From assembly GCA_015232465.1 (NCBI GenBank), contig JADFZO010000005.1, forward strand, positions 1 to 64,000: a stretch of DNA of 64,000 nucleotides, read 5' to 3'. Both the position numbers and the translations under genes were made by a program. Shown in pieces: positions 16,524 through 25,453 of the stretch. The notes under the pieces were generated by a model. That model was not told where the DNA came from. It searched no databases and saw only the letters and a program-made list of their open reading frames with translations. This stretch comes from Desulfamplus sp. (GTDB taxonomy: Bacteria; Desulfobacterota; Desulfobacteria; Desulfobacterales; Desulfobacteraceae). Within the stretch, counting starts at the first letter, position 1. The number at the start of each line of letters is the position of its first letter.

Positions 16524-18236
16524 ATGGAAAAAATAACACCTCACAATATTATGCTTATGATGCTCTCTATTGGAGTGCTGCTTGGTGTAGCACGAATACT
16601 TGGAGAGATTGTTCAACGTTTTCACCAACCAGCGGTTGTAGGTGAGCTGCTTGCTGGAGTTTTGCTTGGTCCAACTGTGTTGGGAAGTATTGCTCCAGAA
16701 TTATGCCTGTTTCTGTTTCCTCAAAATGGAACAAATGCAATTATATTTGATGCAATATCAACCCTTGCTATTGTGCTTTTTCTTATGGTTGCAGGAATAG
16801 AGGTTGATCTCTCAACGATTTGGAAGCATGGCAAAGTTGGGCTTAAAGTTGGAATTATAAGCATTGTGATTCCATTTATTTTTGGATTTATGACAGCTAT
16901 GGCTATTCCGAATATGCTTGGCAGAGAACTTCACGTCAATCAATTCACATTTGCCCTGTTTTTAGCAACTGCGATGTCAATTTCAGCACTTCCAGTAATT
17001 GCCAAAACTCTTATGGATATGGACCTTTATAGAAGTGAGCTTGGAATGGTTGTAGTGAGTGCTGCGATATTTAACGATATTGTGGGTTGGATAGTCTTTG
17101 CCGTTGTTCTTAGTCTTATGGGAGATAATCCATCAAATAGTGGTGGTAATCACATAATATTTACTATTTTTTTGACCCTTCTATTTGCTGGCACTATGCT
17201 CACATTGGGTCGATGGCTGATTGACAAAACTCTTCCTTTTGTTCAGGCTTACACAAGGTGGCCTGATGGAGAAATTAGCTTTGCTTTAGTTCTTGCTCTG
17301 CTTGGAGCCGCATTTACTGAATGGATAGGAATACACGCTATTTTTGGAGCTTTTTTAGTAGGAGCGGCAATTGGAGACTCATCTCATCTAAGGGAGCAGA
17401 CCAGAGTAACCATCTCGAACTTTATCTCATTTATTTTTGCTCCTCTTTTTTTTGCAAGCATTGGTTTGAGGGTTAATTTTTTTGAACATTTTGATTTTCT
17501 TTTAGTAATTTTGGTTTTAATTATTGCATGTTTTTGTAAATTAGTAGGTGGGGTGATTGGGGCAAGATGGGGAGGAATGGCTCTAAGAGATTCATGGGCT
17601 GTGGGTTTTGCAATGAACTCAAGAGGTGCAATGGAGATTATTCTTGGATTATTAGCTCTGGAAGCTGGAATTATTAACCAGAGGCTATTTGTTGCTTTGG
17701 TTATAATGGCAATAATCACATCAATAATAAGTGGACCTGCAATAAGACTAATTCTTTGCCCCGCAAAACCATGGAGGCTTCAAGATGCTCTTTTCTCAAA
17801 ACTTTTCATAAGAGAATTAAGGTCTCTTTCTCGACAAGATGCGATTAAGGAGATGGTAAATGTTGTATGCAGGGAGTTCAGTATGGATCAAACTGAGGTT
17901 GAGTGTATTGTTTGGGAGCGAGAAAAGGCTATGAGTACTGGAATTGGTAAAGGGGTTGCCCTCCCACATGCTCGTATTAGAGGGCTTAGCTCTCCTCTTG
18001 TTGTGGTTGGAATCTCTGAAACAGGGATTGATTTTGACTCACCTGATGGCAAGCCAGCCAATATTATTTTTCTTGTGCTAACCCCTGATAGTGCTTTAGA
18101 GTCACAACTTAACATTGTATCTGAAATTGCAAAACTTTTCCGTAATCAGGCTATACTCCAGGGCACTCTGAAAACCAAAACTTTTACAGATTTTTTAGCA
18201 TTGATAAAGAGTCAAGCTGTATCAAAACAGACTTAA
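16524..18236 (+). CDS. CPA2-type cation/H+ antiporter with C-terminal PTS EIIA (fructose/nitrogen-type) domain
   Basis: A 570-residue protein. Residues ~1-420 form about 12 membrane helices of the KefB/NapA-type monovalent cation:proton antiporter family, with FHQPAVVGELLAGVLLGPTVLG at the N-terminus and AMSISALPVIAKTLMDMDL at the ion-binding crossover. Residues ~430-570 form a PTS EIIA type-2 domain with the phosphorylatable His in GKGVALPHARI (His482). This implies that phosphotransfer through a PTS-Ntr-like chain controls cation exchange (inference). No HPr or EI gene is in the window. Cation identity (Na+ or K+) cannot be told. Confidence 0.85.
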   Translation: MEKITPHNIMLMMLSIGVLLGVARILGEIVQRFHQPAVVGELLAGVLLGPTVLGSIAPELCLFLFPQNGTNAIIFDAISTLAIVLFLMVAGIEVDLSTIWKHGKVGLKVGIISIVIPFIFGFMTAMAIPNMLGRELHVNQFTFALFLATAMSISALPVIAKTLMDMDLYRSELGMVVVSAAIFNDIVGWIVFAVVLSLMGDNPSNSGGNHIIFTIFLTLLFAGTMLTLGRWLIDKTLPFVQAYTRWPDGEISFALVLALLGAAFTEWIGIHAIFGAFLVGAAIGDSSHLREQTRVTISNFISFIFAPLFFASIGLRVNFFEHFDFLLVILVLIIACFCKLVGGVIGARWGGMALRDSWAVGFAMNSRGAMEIILGLLALEAGIINQRLFVALVIMAIITSIISGPAIRLILCPAKPWRLQDALFSKLFIRELRSLSRQDAIKEMVNVVCREFSMDQTEVECIVWEREKAMSTGIGKGVALPHARIRGLSSPLVVVGISETGIDFDSPDGKPANIIFLVLTPDSALESQLNIVSEIAKLFRNQAILQGTLKTKTFTDFLALIKSQAVSKQT

Positions 18237-18252
18237 TTTTTTAAAAAAATAA

Positions 18253-19263
18253 TCAGTAGTAATTTCTTAGCTTTAGCTCAACTGGATGTGGGTTTAGATA
18301 TGTCTGCTGGCTTAAATATTTTTGATCATACTTTAAAACATAATGTTTTATAAGTGTAAGTGGCACAATTAGAGGCACATATCCCAATCTGTAATTATCA
18401 AAATTGGTTAAGAGTTCAGACTTTTCAAAAGGCTCAAGTTGACGCTTAAAATAGCCCATCATGTGCAAAAGAACATTTATATTTTTTTTGGTGGTAGTAA
18501 GAAGTTTTAACGCCTGCATCAAAAGGTTCTCATACTGATCAAGCAAAATATCACGCTCAATTGATTTACAATCTGCAACAAGCCTGCCCATATTGCGATA
18601 TATCTTTTCGCTGTGAGAGAGCAAAAGCAGCTTATTTTTTGTATGAAAATCAACCAACGCCCCTATTTTGTTAGCCATTTTATTATATTGAGCTTTATTA
18701 TATTGATCTCTATCTTTAAAACCATTTACCACATCTCGCCACCGTTTAAGGGTAAAGATATTTTCAATAAAGTTCTCTCTTAACTTTGGGTCATGGAGCC
18801 TACCTGACTCTTCCACTGGTATTCTTGGAAAATGGCTTGTAAATGCCCGTGCAAACAAGCCAACCCCATTGTTGCTCTTTACCTGCCCATCTTCTCCATA
18901 GACTTTAATTCGATAAAGCCCACTGCTTGGAGATTTGTTTTTAAAGATAAATCCGCAAAGCTCCTCTTTTTCAAGCTCTTTGAGCTTTTTTTCTATCCAC
19001 CCCTGCATCATAGATGTTTTATCTATCCCTGTCTTTTGGGTCATAAGTTTAGGGTTATCAACATCGCCAACAAGGCGTATAGCCTCTCTTGGGGTAGTCA
19101 TACCGCACTCAACTTCAGGGCAGACAGCCACATACTCAAGAAACTGCCCAAGAGTTCCAGTTATAAAAGGATCGTGGCTATGCCCGCCATCATACCGAAC
19201 ATTTTTACCAAGAAGGCATGTGCTCACTCCAATTTTTATCGGTTCAATAGTGTCATATTCCAT
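18253..19263 (-). CDS. DUF523-DUF1722 protein (YbgA-like)
   Basis: A 336-residue soluble protein. Residues ~8-150 are a DUF523 domain (IGVSTCLLGKNVRYDGGHSHD, CPEVECGMTTPREAIRLVG, GFIFKNKSPSSG) with conserved cysteines. The rest is DUF1722, as in E. coli YbgA (DFHTKNKLLLLSHSEKIYRNMGRLV). Function is unsettled: DUF523 proteins are linked to 2-thiouracil desulfidase-type chemistry in some species, and YbgA genes often lie near photolyase. It ends facing the antiporter with a 16-base gap. Confidence 0.85.
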   Translation of the reverse strand: MEYDTIEPIKIGVSTCLLGKNVRYDGGHSHDPFITGTLGQFLEYVAVCPEVECGMTTPREAIRLVGDVDNPKLMTQKTGIDKTSMMQGWIEKKLKELEKEELCGFIFKNKSPSSGLYRIKVYGEDGQVKSNNGVGLFARAFTSHFPRIPVEESGRLHDPKLRENFIENIFTLKRWRDVVNGFKDRDQYNKAQYNKMANKIGALVDFHTKNKLLLLSHSEKIYRNMGRLVADCKSIERDILLDQYENLLMQALKLLTTTKKNINVLLHMMGYFKRQLEPFEKSELLTNFDNYRLGYVPLIVPLTLIKHYVLKYDQKYLSQQTYLNPHPVELKLRNYY

Positions 19264-19285
19264 ATTTGTTAAAGCCTTTTTAATC

Positions 19286-20527
19286 TCAATTGATAATTTT
19301 TAGCATCAAAGGGATAGCAGTAAAAACCCCAATAGTTGCCCCTAAATTTGTGAACACCACAACAAGCAAAATCCTTGTAACATTATTCTTCCAAAACCCT
19401 CTTATAGACATAATATCAGTTGGTATAGATTCAAGGTCTTTTACCTTAGGCTTTCGTGATACAGCCTCCACAAGCCCAGAGACCCAGCCAGCAGCAATCA
19501 TTGGGTGCAAAATTGTGATTGGTGCTGCAACCATAGCTGAAATTATGCTGTATGGGTGGGCAAGTGCAGCAAGTGCCCCTAAACCTGCAAACACCCCATT
19601 TACCACAATCCAGAGCCAGATCATATCACCTCCTGTATCTCCGCCTTTTACAAAAAATCCAGCTCCAAACAAAATAACAACAACTGCTGGTATTAACCAC
19701 TTCATAGCTTTAGATAGGGTACTTGGCTCAGGCAGAGTCTCAAGCTCTTTAATATCAATGGTTTTGTCAGTTTTGTCAGGCTTATTTTCTGTTGAGCCAT
19801 CTATCGTGCCAAAGCCTTTAACATCATACCCCATATATTTTTTGATTCCAGAAAGATGCCCAGCACCCACAACAGCTACAATATTTTCTCCTGGTGCAGT
19901 TTTTATCTTCGCTGCAAGATATTGGTCTCGCTCATCAATTAAAACCCTCTCCATTATTGGGTGAGATTTTTTAACATCAGCCAAAAGGGTCTCTAAGATA
20001 TCCTCTTGTTTCATCTTCTCAATCTCCTCTTCTGTAATATCTTCTGAAGTGATAAGCGATAAAAGAAGCTGAAACATCAGCTTTACCTTCTCCCAAAATC
20101 CCATGCCACGCCAAACTCGTGTAAGTGTTACCTGAATCTCACGATCAGCAGTTATAAGTGCTGCCCCCTCTTTATCAGCAGCTTCAATGGCATTAATCAT
20201 CTCTTGACCCGGCTTTATATCAAACTTTTGGGCTAACCGTTTTTGAAACGATGCAAGCATAAGATTGATTAAAAGTAACATTGCCTTTTTTTCACGAATC
20301 ACCTTTACAATATCCATGTTACGCCAACCTTCGCTGTCTCGGATAGATTTAAGACGCGTAGCACAAAGCTCAACGCACACTGTGTCTGGTTTTTCTTGAT
20401 GAATCACCTCTTGTACAAGCTCTGCACTCTCTTTTGAGACATGAGCTGTGCCAATAAGTGTAATATTTTTTCCACTGCAAAAGATTTTTTGAACCATTTT
20501 ATCTGTCTGTGAGATACTATCTTCCAT
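19286..20527 (-). CDS. TraB/PrgY-family membrane protein
   Basis: A 413-residue protein. The N-terminal ~240 residues form the TraB domain, with ITLIGTAHVSKESAELV (GxxH motif), DTVCVELCATRLKSI, and VAVVGAGHLSGIKKYM (second GH motif). These histidines and glutamates resemble a metal-dependent (Tiki-like) hydrolase site. The C-terminal ~150 residues contain about four membrane helices. Enterococcal PrgY/TraB limits pheromone activity, but the role of the free-standing chromosomal family elsewhere is unknown. DUF523-DUF1722 follows 22 bases downstream on the same strand. Confidence 0.85.
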   Translation of the reverse strand: MEDSISQTDKMVQKIFCSGKNITLIGTAHVSKESAELVQEVIHQEKPDTVCVELCATRLKSIRDSEGWRNMDIVKVIREKKAMLLLINLMLASFQKRLAQKFDIKPGQEMINAIEAADKEGAALITADREIQVTLTRVWRGMGFWEKVKLMFQLLLSLITSEDITEEEIEKMKQEDILETLLADVKKSHPIMERVLIDERDQYLAAKIKTAPGENIVAVVGAGHLSGIKKYMGYDVKGFGTIDGSTENKPDKTDKTIDIKELETLPEPSTLSKAMKWLIPAVVVILFGAGFFVKGGDTGGDMIWLWIVVNGVFAGLGALAALAHPYSIISAMVAAPITILHPMIAAGWVSGLVEAVSRKPKVKDLESIPTDIMSIRGFWKNNVTRILLVVVFTNLGATIGVFTAIPLMLKIIN

Positions 20528-20619
20528 TTAAAATTTTTTATCCTTATAAATTTATTTAAAAAACGTTGTAGATAACCTATTGACCTTAAAGATATTCTTT
20601 GATAATCACAAGAACCATT

Positions 20620-20814
20620 ATGAAAACAATAGATGAAAACATACTTAAAACAACAAAAGAGATTGTGGTCAAGTTTATTGAGATGGGCAGGCTTTCGCCA
20701 TCAAGTATCCATGAATCTTTCAGAGATATTTATGCCACTATAAGCCAAACTGTTAAGGCACATGACTCAGATTTTGAGATAACTCAACCCTCTTCTGATA
20801 GAGATAAGAAATAG
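20620..20814 (+). CDS. Small conserved protein, possibly MucR N-terminal-like
   Basis: A 64-residue protein beginning MKTIDENILKTTKEIVVKFIEMGRLSPSSIHESFRDIYATISQTV. The helix-loop-helix pattern with a 'G.LSPS...E.F..IY..I' stretch recalls a short family sometimes annotated as related to the dimerisation region of MucR/Ros regulators. No zinc finger is present, so DNA binding is not implied. A TTG start at 20599 is possible but lacks support. It converges on polA with a 9-base gap. Confidence 0.5.
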   Translation: MKTIDENILKTTKEIVVKFIEMGRLSPSSIHESFRDIYATISQTVKAHDSDFEITQPSSDRDKK

Positions 20815-20823
20815 CTATCTAAA

Positions 20824-23655
20824 TCAGTGAGCCTCTGCCCAGTTCATGCCTGCATCAATATTGACTTTTAAAGGCACTTTTAACTCAAAGAGACCTTCCA
20901 CAACTCTTATACCCTCCATCACGCTCTTTGCAAGGGCTTTTAACTCTTCTAACTCATCGTCTGGAACTTCAAATAGAATCTCATCATGGACAGATAAGAT
21001 CATTTTTGATTTCATCTTTTTTCCATCAGATCGACAAGTCTCATTTAACGCTCTATCCATCTTAATCATTGCAAGTTTGATAATATCTGCTGCACTTCCT
21101 TGAATTGGGGTATTTATTGCCATACGTTCTGCCATGCCTCTTACATTTGCATTTGATGAGTAAATATCAGGAAGCTCACGTTTTCTGCCAAGAAGAGTTG
21201 TAACCGCTCCCATCTCTTTTGCCTTTTGAATGGTCAAATCCATGTAGCGTTTTACACCAGAATATCTTGCAAAATAGTTGTCAATATAGGTTTGTGCCAT
21301 TTTTCTGCTTATAGATAGCTCGTTAGATAATTTAAATGCACCCATACCATAAACAATCCCAAAATTAATAGCCTTTGCTTGCCTCCTAAGCTCGCTATCA
21401 ACCATCTCTGGCATTGCCTGAAACACCTCTGCTGCTGTTCTTGTGTGTATATCTTCATCATTTTCAAATGCCTCAATCAATATCTTATCATCTGCAAAAT
21501 GGGCAAGAATACGAAGCTCAATTTGGGAATAGTCAGCGGAGACAAGTTTGAACCCATTTTCTGGAATAAACGCCTCTCTTATCTGTCTGCCCTCATCTGT
21601 TCTAATTGGGATATTTTGCAGATTTGGATCAGAGCTACTTAATCTGCCAGTTGCAGTTATTGCCTGATTAAATGATGTGTGGATCCGTCCTGTTTTAGGG
21701 TTAATAAGCTCTTGCAGGGCATCTGTGTAGGTTGATTTTAGTTTGCCAAGTGAGCGGTATCGTAAAACCATTGCAGGTAACTCATGTTGGGTTGCAAGCT
21801 CGGTTAATACTGCAATATCTGTTGAATATCCTGTCTTTTTTTTGGTCTTTTTTTGCACTGGTAAATTTAACCGTTCAAACAAGATATGCCCAAGCTGCTG
21901 AGATGAGTTTATGTTGAACTCTTGACCCGCAACTCTAAATATATCACTCTCAATGTTCTCAAGTTCAAGCTCAAAACCTTTTGATAGTGATTGAAGTTTT
22001 GATTTATCAACCTTTATTCCATTCATCTCAATATTTGCTAAAACTGTAATTAAAGGAATTTCAATTGTTTGCATTAAACTCTTAAGATTTTCATCATCAA
22101 TCTTTTTTTGCAAAATATTGTAAGCAAGAAGGGTTATATCAGCATCTTCAGCAGCATAATCTGTAGCCTTTTTAATATCCACCTCGCTAAAATCTTTTGC
22201 ATCTAAAGAGACCTCTTTGTAGGTGATATTTTTATGCCCTAAAAGATCAAGAGCAATCTGATCAAGTGAGTGTCCTCTGCCAGCAGGGTTAAGCAGATAT
22301 GATGCAATCATGGTGTCAAATTCAATCCCTTCTATCTTGATCCCCTCTTTTGCAAGAACAATATAATCATACTTTATGTTCTGCCCGATCTTTTTAATTG
22401 ACGGGCTTTCAAGTATTGGCTTTAGGATATTTAAAACAGCCAATTTATCTGACTGCACAATTTTAGATTTAGCCTCTGGTTTTGTATCTTGAGTAAAAAG
22501 CTCTGATGGCAAAGAGTTTGGCTCAACATGCCCAACTGGAATATAAAATGCTTGATTAGCCTTAAATGAGATAGATATGCCAACAAGCTCTGCTAAAATT
22601 GGGCTTATAGATGTTGTCTCTGTATCAATTGAAAGTGTTAATGGTTCACCAGAGGCGACAAGTGAGCCTATCTCTTGTGCAAGAGTTTCAACCTCTTTTA
22701 TCTTAGTTAAGCACCTGTAATCTTTTTGAACTTTTAGAGACTCCTCTTTTGGTGCTCTTTCAAAAAACTCTTGATGGAGTTTTCTAAATTCAAGCAATTT
22801 AAAAAGCTCAGTTAGTTTTTGGTTGTTGTATGGTTTAAGTTTAAACTCTTGAAGATGATCACAATTTAATTTAGACTCTTTATCTGTTTGGTTAAGCCCA
22901 TTAACATCAACAAACTGGTCAATGGTTACCAATTGTTGGCTTAAAAGAGCCTGCTCTTGATTTTCAATAAGTTTGCTGTAAAGAGATTTCTTTGATTTAA
23001 GTTTATCAAGATTGGCGTAAATCCCATCAATAGAGCCATAATCAGCAATAAGTTTGAGAGCAGTTTTAGGACCTATTCCAGTAACTCCAGGAATATTATC
23101 TGATGCGTCCCCAGATAACCCAAGCATCTCAATCACCTGCTTTGGTTCAATGTTAAACTCATTTTTAATAGCCTCTTTATCAAGATACTTATCCTTCATA
23201 GGATCCCATATTACGCACCCATCATCAACAAGCTGCATAAAATCTTTATCACCAGTAACCATAACTGTCTGCCAGCCCATCTCTTTGGCTATTCGAGAGT
23301 ATGTGCCAATAAGGTCATCAGCCTCAAAACCCTCTTTTTCAACAATAGGGATATTTAACGCTCTGATTATCTCTTTTATAGTTGGAATCTGCGACACAAG
23401 CTTCTCTGGCATTGCTGAACGGTTGGCTTTATATTTGTCGTAGAGTTTATGGCGAAAAGTTTTACCTTTTACATCAAAAAATATTGCTGCATACTCAGGC
23501 TGTCTCTCTTTAATCAGCTTTAGAAGCATTGTTGTTACCCCAAATGTGGCATTGGTAGGAACTCCCTTTGATGTTGAGAGGTTTGGTATGGCATGAAATG
23601 CACGGTAGAGGTAGGCACTTCCATCAATAAGGTAGATAGTTTGAGTCTTTTGCAT
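20824..23655 (-). CDS. polA: DNA polymerase I
   Basis: A 943-residue polymerase for repair synthesis and RNA primer removal. The N-terminal 5'-3' exonuclease (to ~290) has YLIDGSAYLYRAFHA, EADDLIGTY, VTGDKDFMQLV and SGDASDNIPGVTGIGPKTA. The 3'-5' proofreading domain keeps its acidic residues (LSIDTETTS, GQNIKYDY, YAAEDADIT), so proofreading is probably active, unlike in many Gram-positive homologues. The polymerase domain shows VSADYSQIELRILAHF (motif A), RRQAKAINFGIVYGMGAF (motif B) and LSVHDEILFEVP (motif C). It is transcribed alone. Confidence 0.97.
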   Translation of the reverse strand: MQKTQTIYLIDGSAYLYRAFHAIPNLSTSKGVPTNATFGVTTMLLKLIKERQPEYAAIFFDVKGKTFRHKLYDKYKANRSAMPEKLVSQIPTIKEIIRALNIPIVEKEGFEADDLIGTYSRIAKEMGWQTVMVTGDKDFMQLVDDGCVIWDPMKDKYLDKEAIKNEFNIEPKQVIEMLGLSGDASDNIPGVTGIGPKTALKLIADYGSIDGIYANLDKLKSKKSLYSKLIENQEQALLSQQLVTIDQFVDVNGLNQTDKESKLNCDHLQEFKLKPYNNQKLTELFKLLEFRKLHQEFFERAPKEESLKVQKDYRCLTKIKEVETLAQEIGSLVASGEPLTLSIDTETTSISPILAELVGISISFKANQAFYIPVGHVEPNSLPSELFTQDTKPEAKSKIVQSDKLAVLNILKPILESPSIKKIGQNIKYDYIVLAKEGIKIEGIEFDTMIASYLLNPAGRGHSLDQIALDLLGHKNITYKEVSLDAKDFSEVDIKKATDYAAEDADITLLAYNILQKKIDDENLKSLMQTIEIPLITVLANIEMNGIKVDKSKLQSLSKGFELELENIESDIFRVAGQEFNINSSQQLGHILFERLNLPVQKKTKKKTGYSTDIAVLTELATQHELPAMVLRYRSLGKLKSTYTDALQELINPKTGRIHTSFNQAITATGRLSSSDPNLQNIPIRTDEGRQIREAFIPENGFKLVSADYSQIELRILAHFADDKILIEAFENDEDIHTRTAAEVFQAMPEMVDSELRRQAKAINFGIVYGMGAFKLSNELSISRKMAQTYIDNYFARYSGVKRYMDLTIQKAKEMGAVTTLLGRKRELPDIYSSNANVRGMAERMAINTPIQGSAADIIKLAMIKMDRALNETCRSDGKKMKSKMILSVHDEILFEVPDDELEELKALAKSVMEGIRVVEGLFELKVPLKVNIDAGMNWAEAH

Positions 23656-23783
23656 TGTAGGGAATCTCCAAGCAGTTAAGATTTAACCATAACGCTAATG
23701 CTTTTAAAATATTGTCAAATCTTAAAAATGAAATATGTTATTATCAAAAAAACAAAGCTCGTTATTTTAAGGAGGCATATTAT

Positions 23784-23996
23784 ATGAATATTGATGAACG
23801 TAAAGAGAATAGACGCAAAAAGAGGATAAAAATTTGCCACTGCTGCACAAAAGAGGCTTCATTTTGTTGGAATTGCAAATGTGGTTTCTCAATATGTCAG
23901 AGCTGTATGTATGAAAATCAATGGGGAATGACCTGTAATGGCATAACTTGGGAGTGCCCAGATTGCAGTGAGCAGAACCATTACTGTAATCAGTGA
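23784..23996 (+). CDS. Cysteine-rich mini-protein (probable double zinc ribbon)
   Basis: A 70-residue protein with a basic N-terminus (NIDERKENRRKKRIK) and 11 cysteines arranged as CHCC, CWNCKC, CQSC, TCNG and CPDC before a final NHYCNQ. The pairs of CxxC motifs suggest one or two structural zinc sites. I do not recognise a named family and cannot assign a role. A strong AAGGAGG at 23769-23775 fixes ATG 23784 rather than the upstream TTG/ATG possibilities. A hairpin terminator follows, and hisD converges on it. Confidence 0.65.
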   Translation: MNIDERKENRRKKRIKICHCCTKEASFCWNCKCGFSICQSCMYENQWGMTCNGITWECPDCSEQNHYCNQ

Positions 23997-24044
23997 AAAT
24001 TGCTTTTGTTTGCCATTAGCGAATTTAAAAAAATTTGATTAAAA

Positions 24045-24088
24045 TTTATGTGAGGGGTGTATTAAAATTTTTGCCCCCTACACATAAA
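24045..24088. terminator. Bidirectional hairpin terminator between the Cys-rich gene and hisD
   Basis: TTTATGTG (24045-24052) pairs with CACATAAA (24081-24088), extended inward by AGGGG against CCCCT with a one-base bulge. A-rich sequence follows on the plus strand, and T-rich sequence lies in the loop and at the sides. Position between convergent genes supports a terminator role. Confidence 0.6.
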
Positions 24089-24092
24089 AAAA

Positions 24093-25391
24093 TTAATCTA
24101 ACCTCACCTTTATCGAATTTGCATGAGCACCAAGCCCTTCAATATTTGCAAGTGTGATTATATCTTGAGCCTCTTTTTTAAAGGCTGGCTCAGAGTAGTT
24201 GATAAGGCTTATCTTTTTTATGAAATGGTCAACTGAAAGGGCTGATGAAAAGCGGGCAGTGCCAGCAGTTGGCAGAACATGATTTGGACCTGCAATATAA
24301 TCTCCAACAGGCTCAGGCGTGTATGGTCCAACAAAAACAGCACCAGCATTTTTTATCTGACCAATATATTGAAACGGCTCTTTTACAACCAACTCTAAAT
24401 GCTCAGGTGCAAGCTTATTTGATAGATCAATTGCAGTCTCAATATCTGGAACAACCATGATTGAACCAAAATCATCTATTGATTTTTGTGCAATCTCTTG
24501 TCTTGGAAGCACTGCGAGCTGACTTTGAACAGCCTTTGATGTTGCTTCAGCAAGAGCCGTAGAGTCTGTAACTAAAATAGCAGATGCCAATGTGTCATGC
24601 TCTGCTTGAGATAAAAGGTCTGCTGCAAGATGATCAGGATTGGCATATTTATCTGCAATTACAAGGATTTCGCTTGGTCCCGCAATCATATCAATCCCCA
24701 CTGTTCCAGATACTATCTTTTTTGCCAATGTAACGTAGAGATTTCCAGGTCCTACAATCACATCAACTTTTGGAATCTTTGCTGTTCCGTATGCTAAAGC
24801 TGCAATAGCCCACGCACTTCCAGCCTTAAAAACCTTGTTGATTCCAACCCTTTGTGCTGCAACTAACATATATGGATTTATTGTACCATCAGCCATTGGC
24901 GGAGTCATCAAAGAGATAGAGCCAACACCAGCAACTTTTGCAGGAGTCGCACCCATTAGAACAGATGAGACAAGCGGAGTCTTTCCGCCCTTAGCCCCAG
25001 GAGCATAAATTCCAGCAGCCTCAACAGCCCTTACAAGCTGACCTACTATAACACCATCACGCGGGGTATCTATCCATGAGTTTTGCCTCTGCTTTTGGTG
25101 AAAACTTTGCAGTTGAAAAATTGCACGATCAAGAGCTTTTAAAAATTGGGCATCTACCAACTTCTCTGCATTTTCAAACTCCTCTTGTGTAACAATAAGA
25201 TTTGATTCTGTTACAGCTTGAGAGTCAAATCTGTTTGTGTATTCAACAACTGCCTTGTCTCCACGCTCTTTTACATCTTCAATATATGCTAAAACCTGCT
25301 TGTAGTCAGCCTCTGAAAAGCCAAGACCTCTTTTAATAATCTCAGAGACCCGTTTTTTTCCTGACTCAGAAGGGTAGGTAAATATCTTCAT
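24093..25391 (-). CDS. hisD: Histidinol dehydrogenase
   Basis: A 432-residue enzyme that oxidises L-histidinol to histidine with two NAD+ (last steps of histidine synthesis). Recognisable blocks are RAVEAAGIYAPGAKGGKTPLVSSVLMGATPAKVAGV, VIVGPGNLYVTLAKKIVSG, IDMIAGPSEILVIAD, DLLSQAEHDTLASAILVT and EHLELVV with PNHVLPTAGTARFSSALSV. These provide the zinc and catalytic Glu/His residues of the family. No other his gene is adjacent, so the pathway is dispersed here. The 62-base gap to the response regulator may be read through. Confidence 0.96.
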   Translation of the reverse strand: MKIFTYPSESGKKRVSEIIKRGLGFSEADYKQVLAYIEDVKERGDKAVVEYTNRFDSQAVTESNLIVTQEEFENAEKLVDAQFLKALDRAIFQLQSFHQKQRQNSWIDTPRDGVIVGQLVRAVEAAGIYAPGAKGGKTPLVSSVLMGATPAKVAGVGSISLMTPPMADGTINPYMLVAAQRVGINKVFKAGSAWAIAALAYGTAKIPKVDVIVGPGNLYVTLAKKIVSGTVGIDMIAGPSEILVIADKYANPDHLAADLLSQAEHDTLASAILVTDSTALAEATSKAVQSQLAVLPRQEIAQKSIDDFGSIMVVPDIETAIDLSNKLAPEHLELVVKEPFQYIGQIKNAGAVFVGPYTPEPVGDYIAGPNHVLPTAGTARFSSALSVDHFIKKISLINYSEPAFKKEAQDIITLANIEGLGAHANSIKVRLD

Positions 25392-25453
25392 TTTTTTCTT
25401 TTAAATCCTTATTTATCTTTATTTATTTTTAAATCTTAAATATTTGAGCAAAT

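Noticed and set aside
19290-19964. 224-codon open frame on the plus strand
   Set aside because: Antisense to the TraB-family gene, whose motifs and membrane helices are clear; no ribosome-binding site and no recognisable domain.
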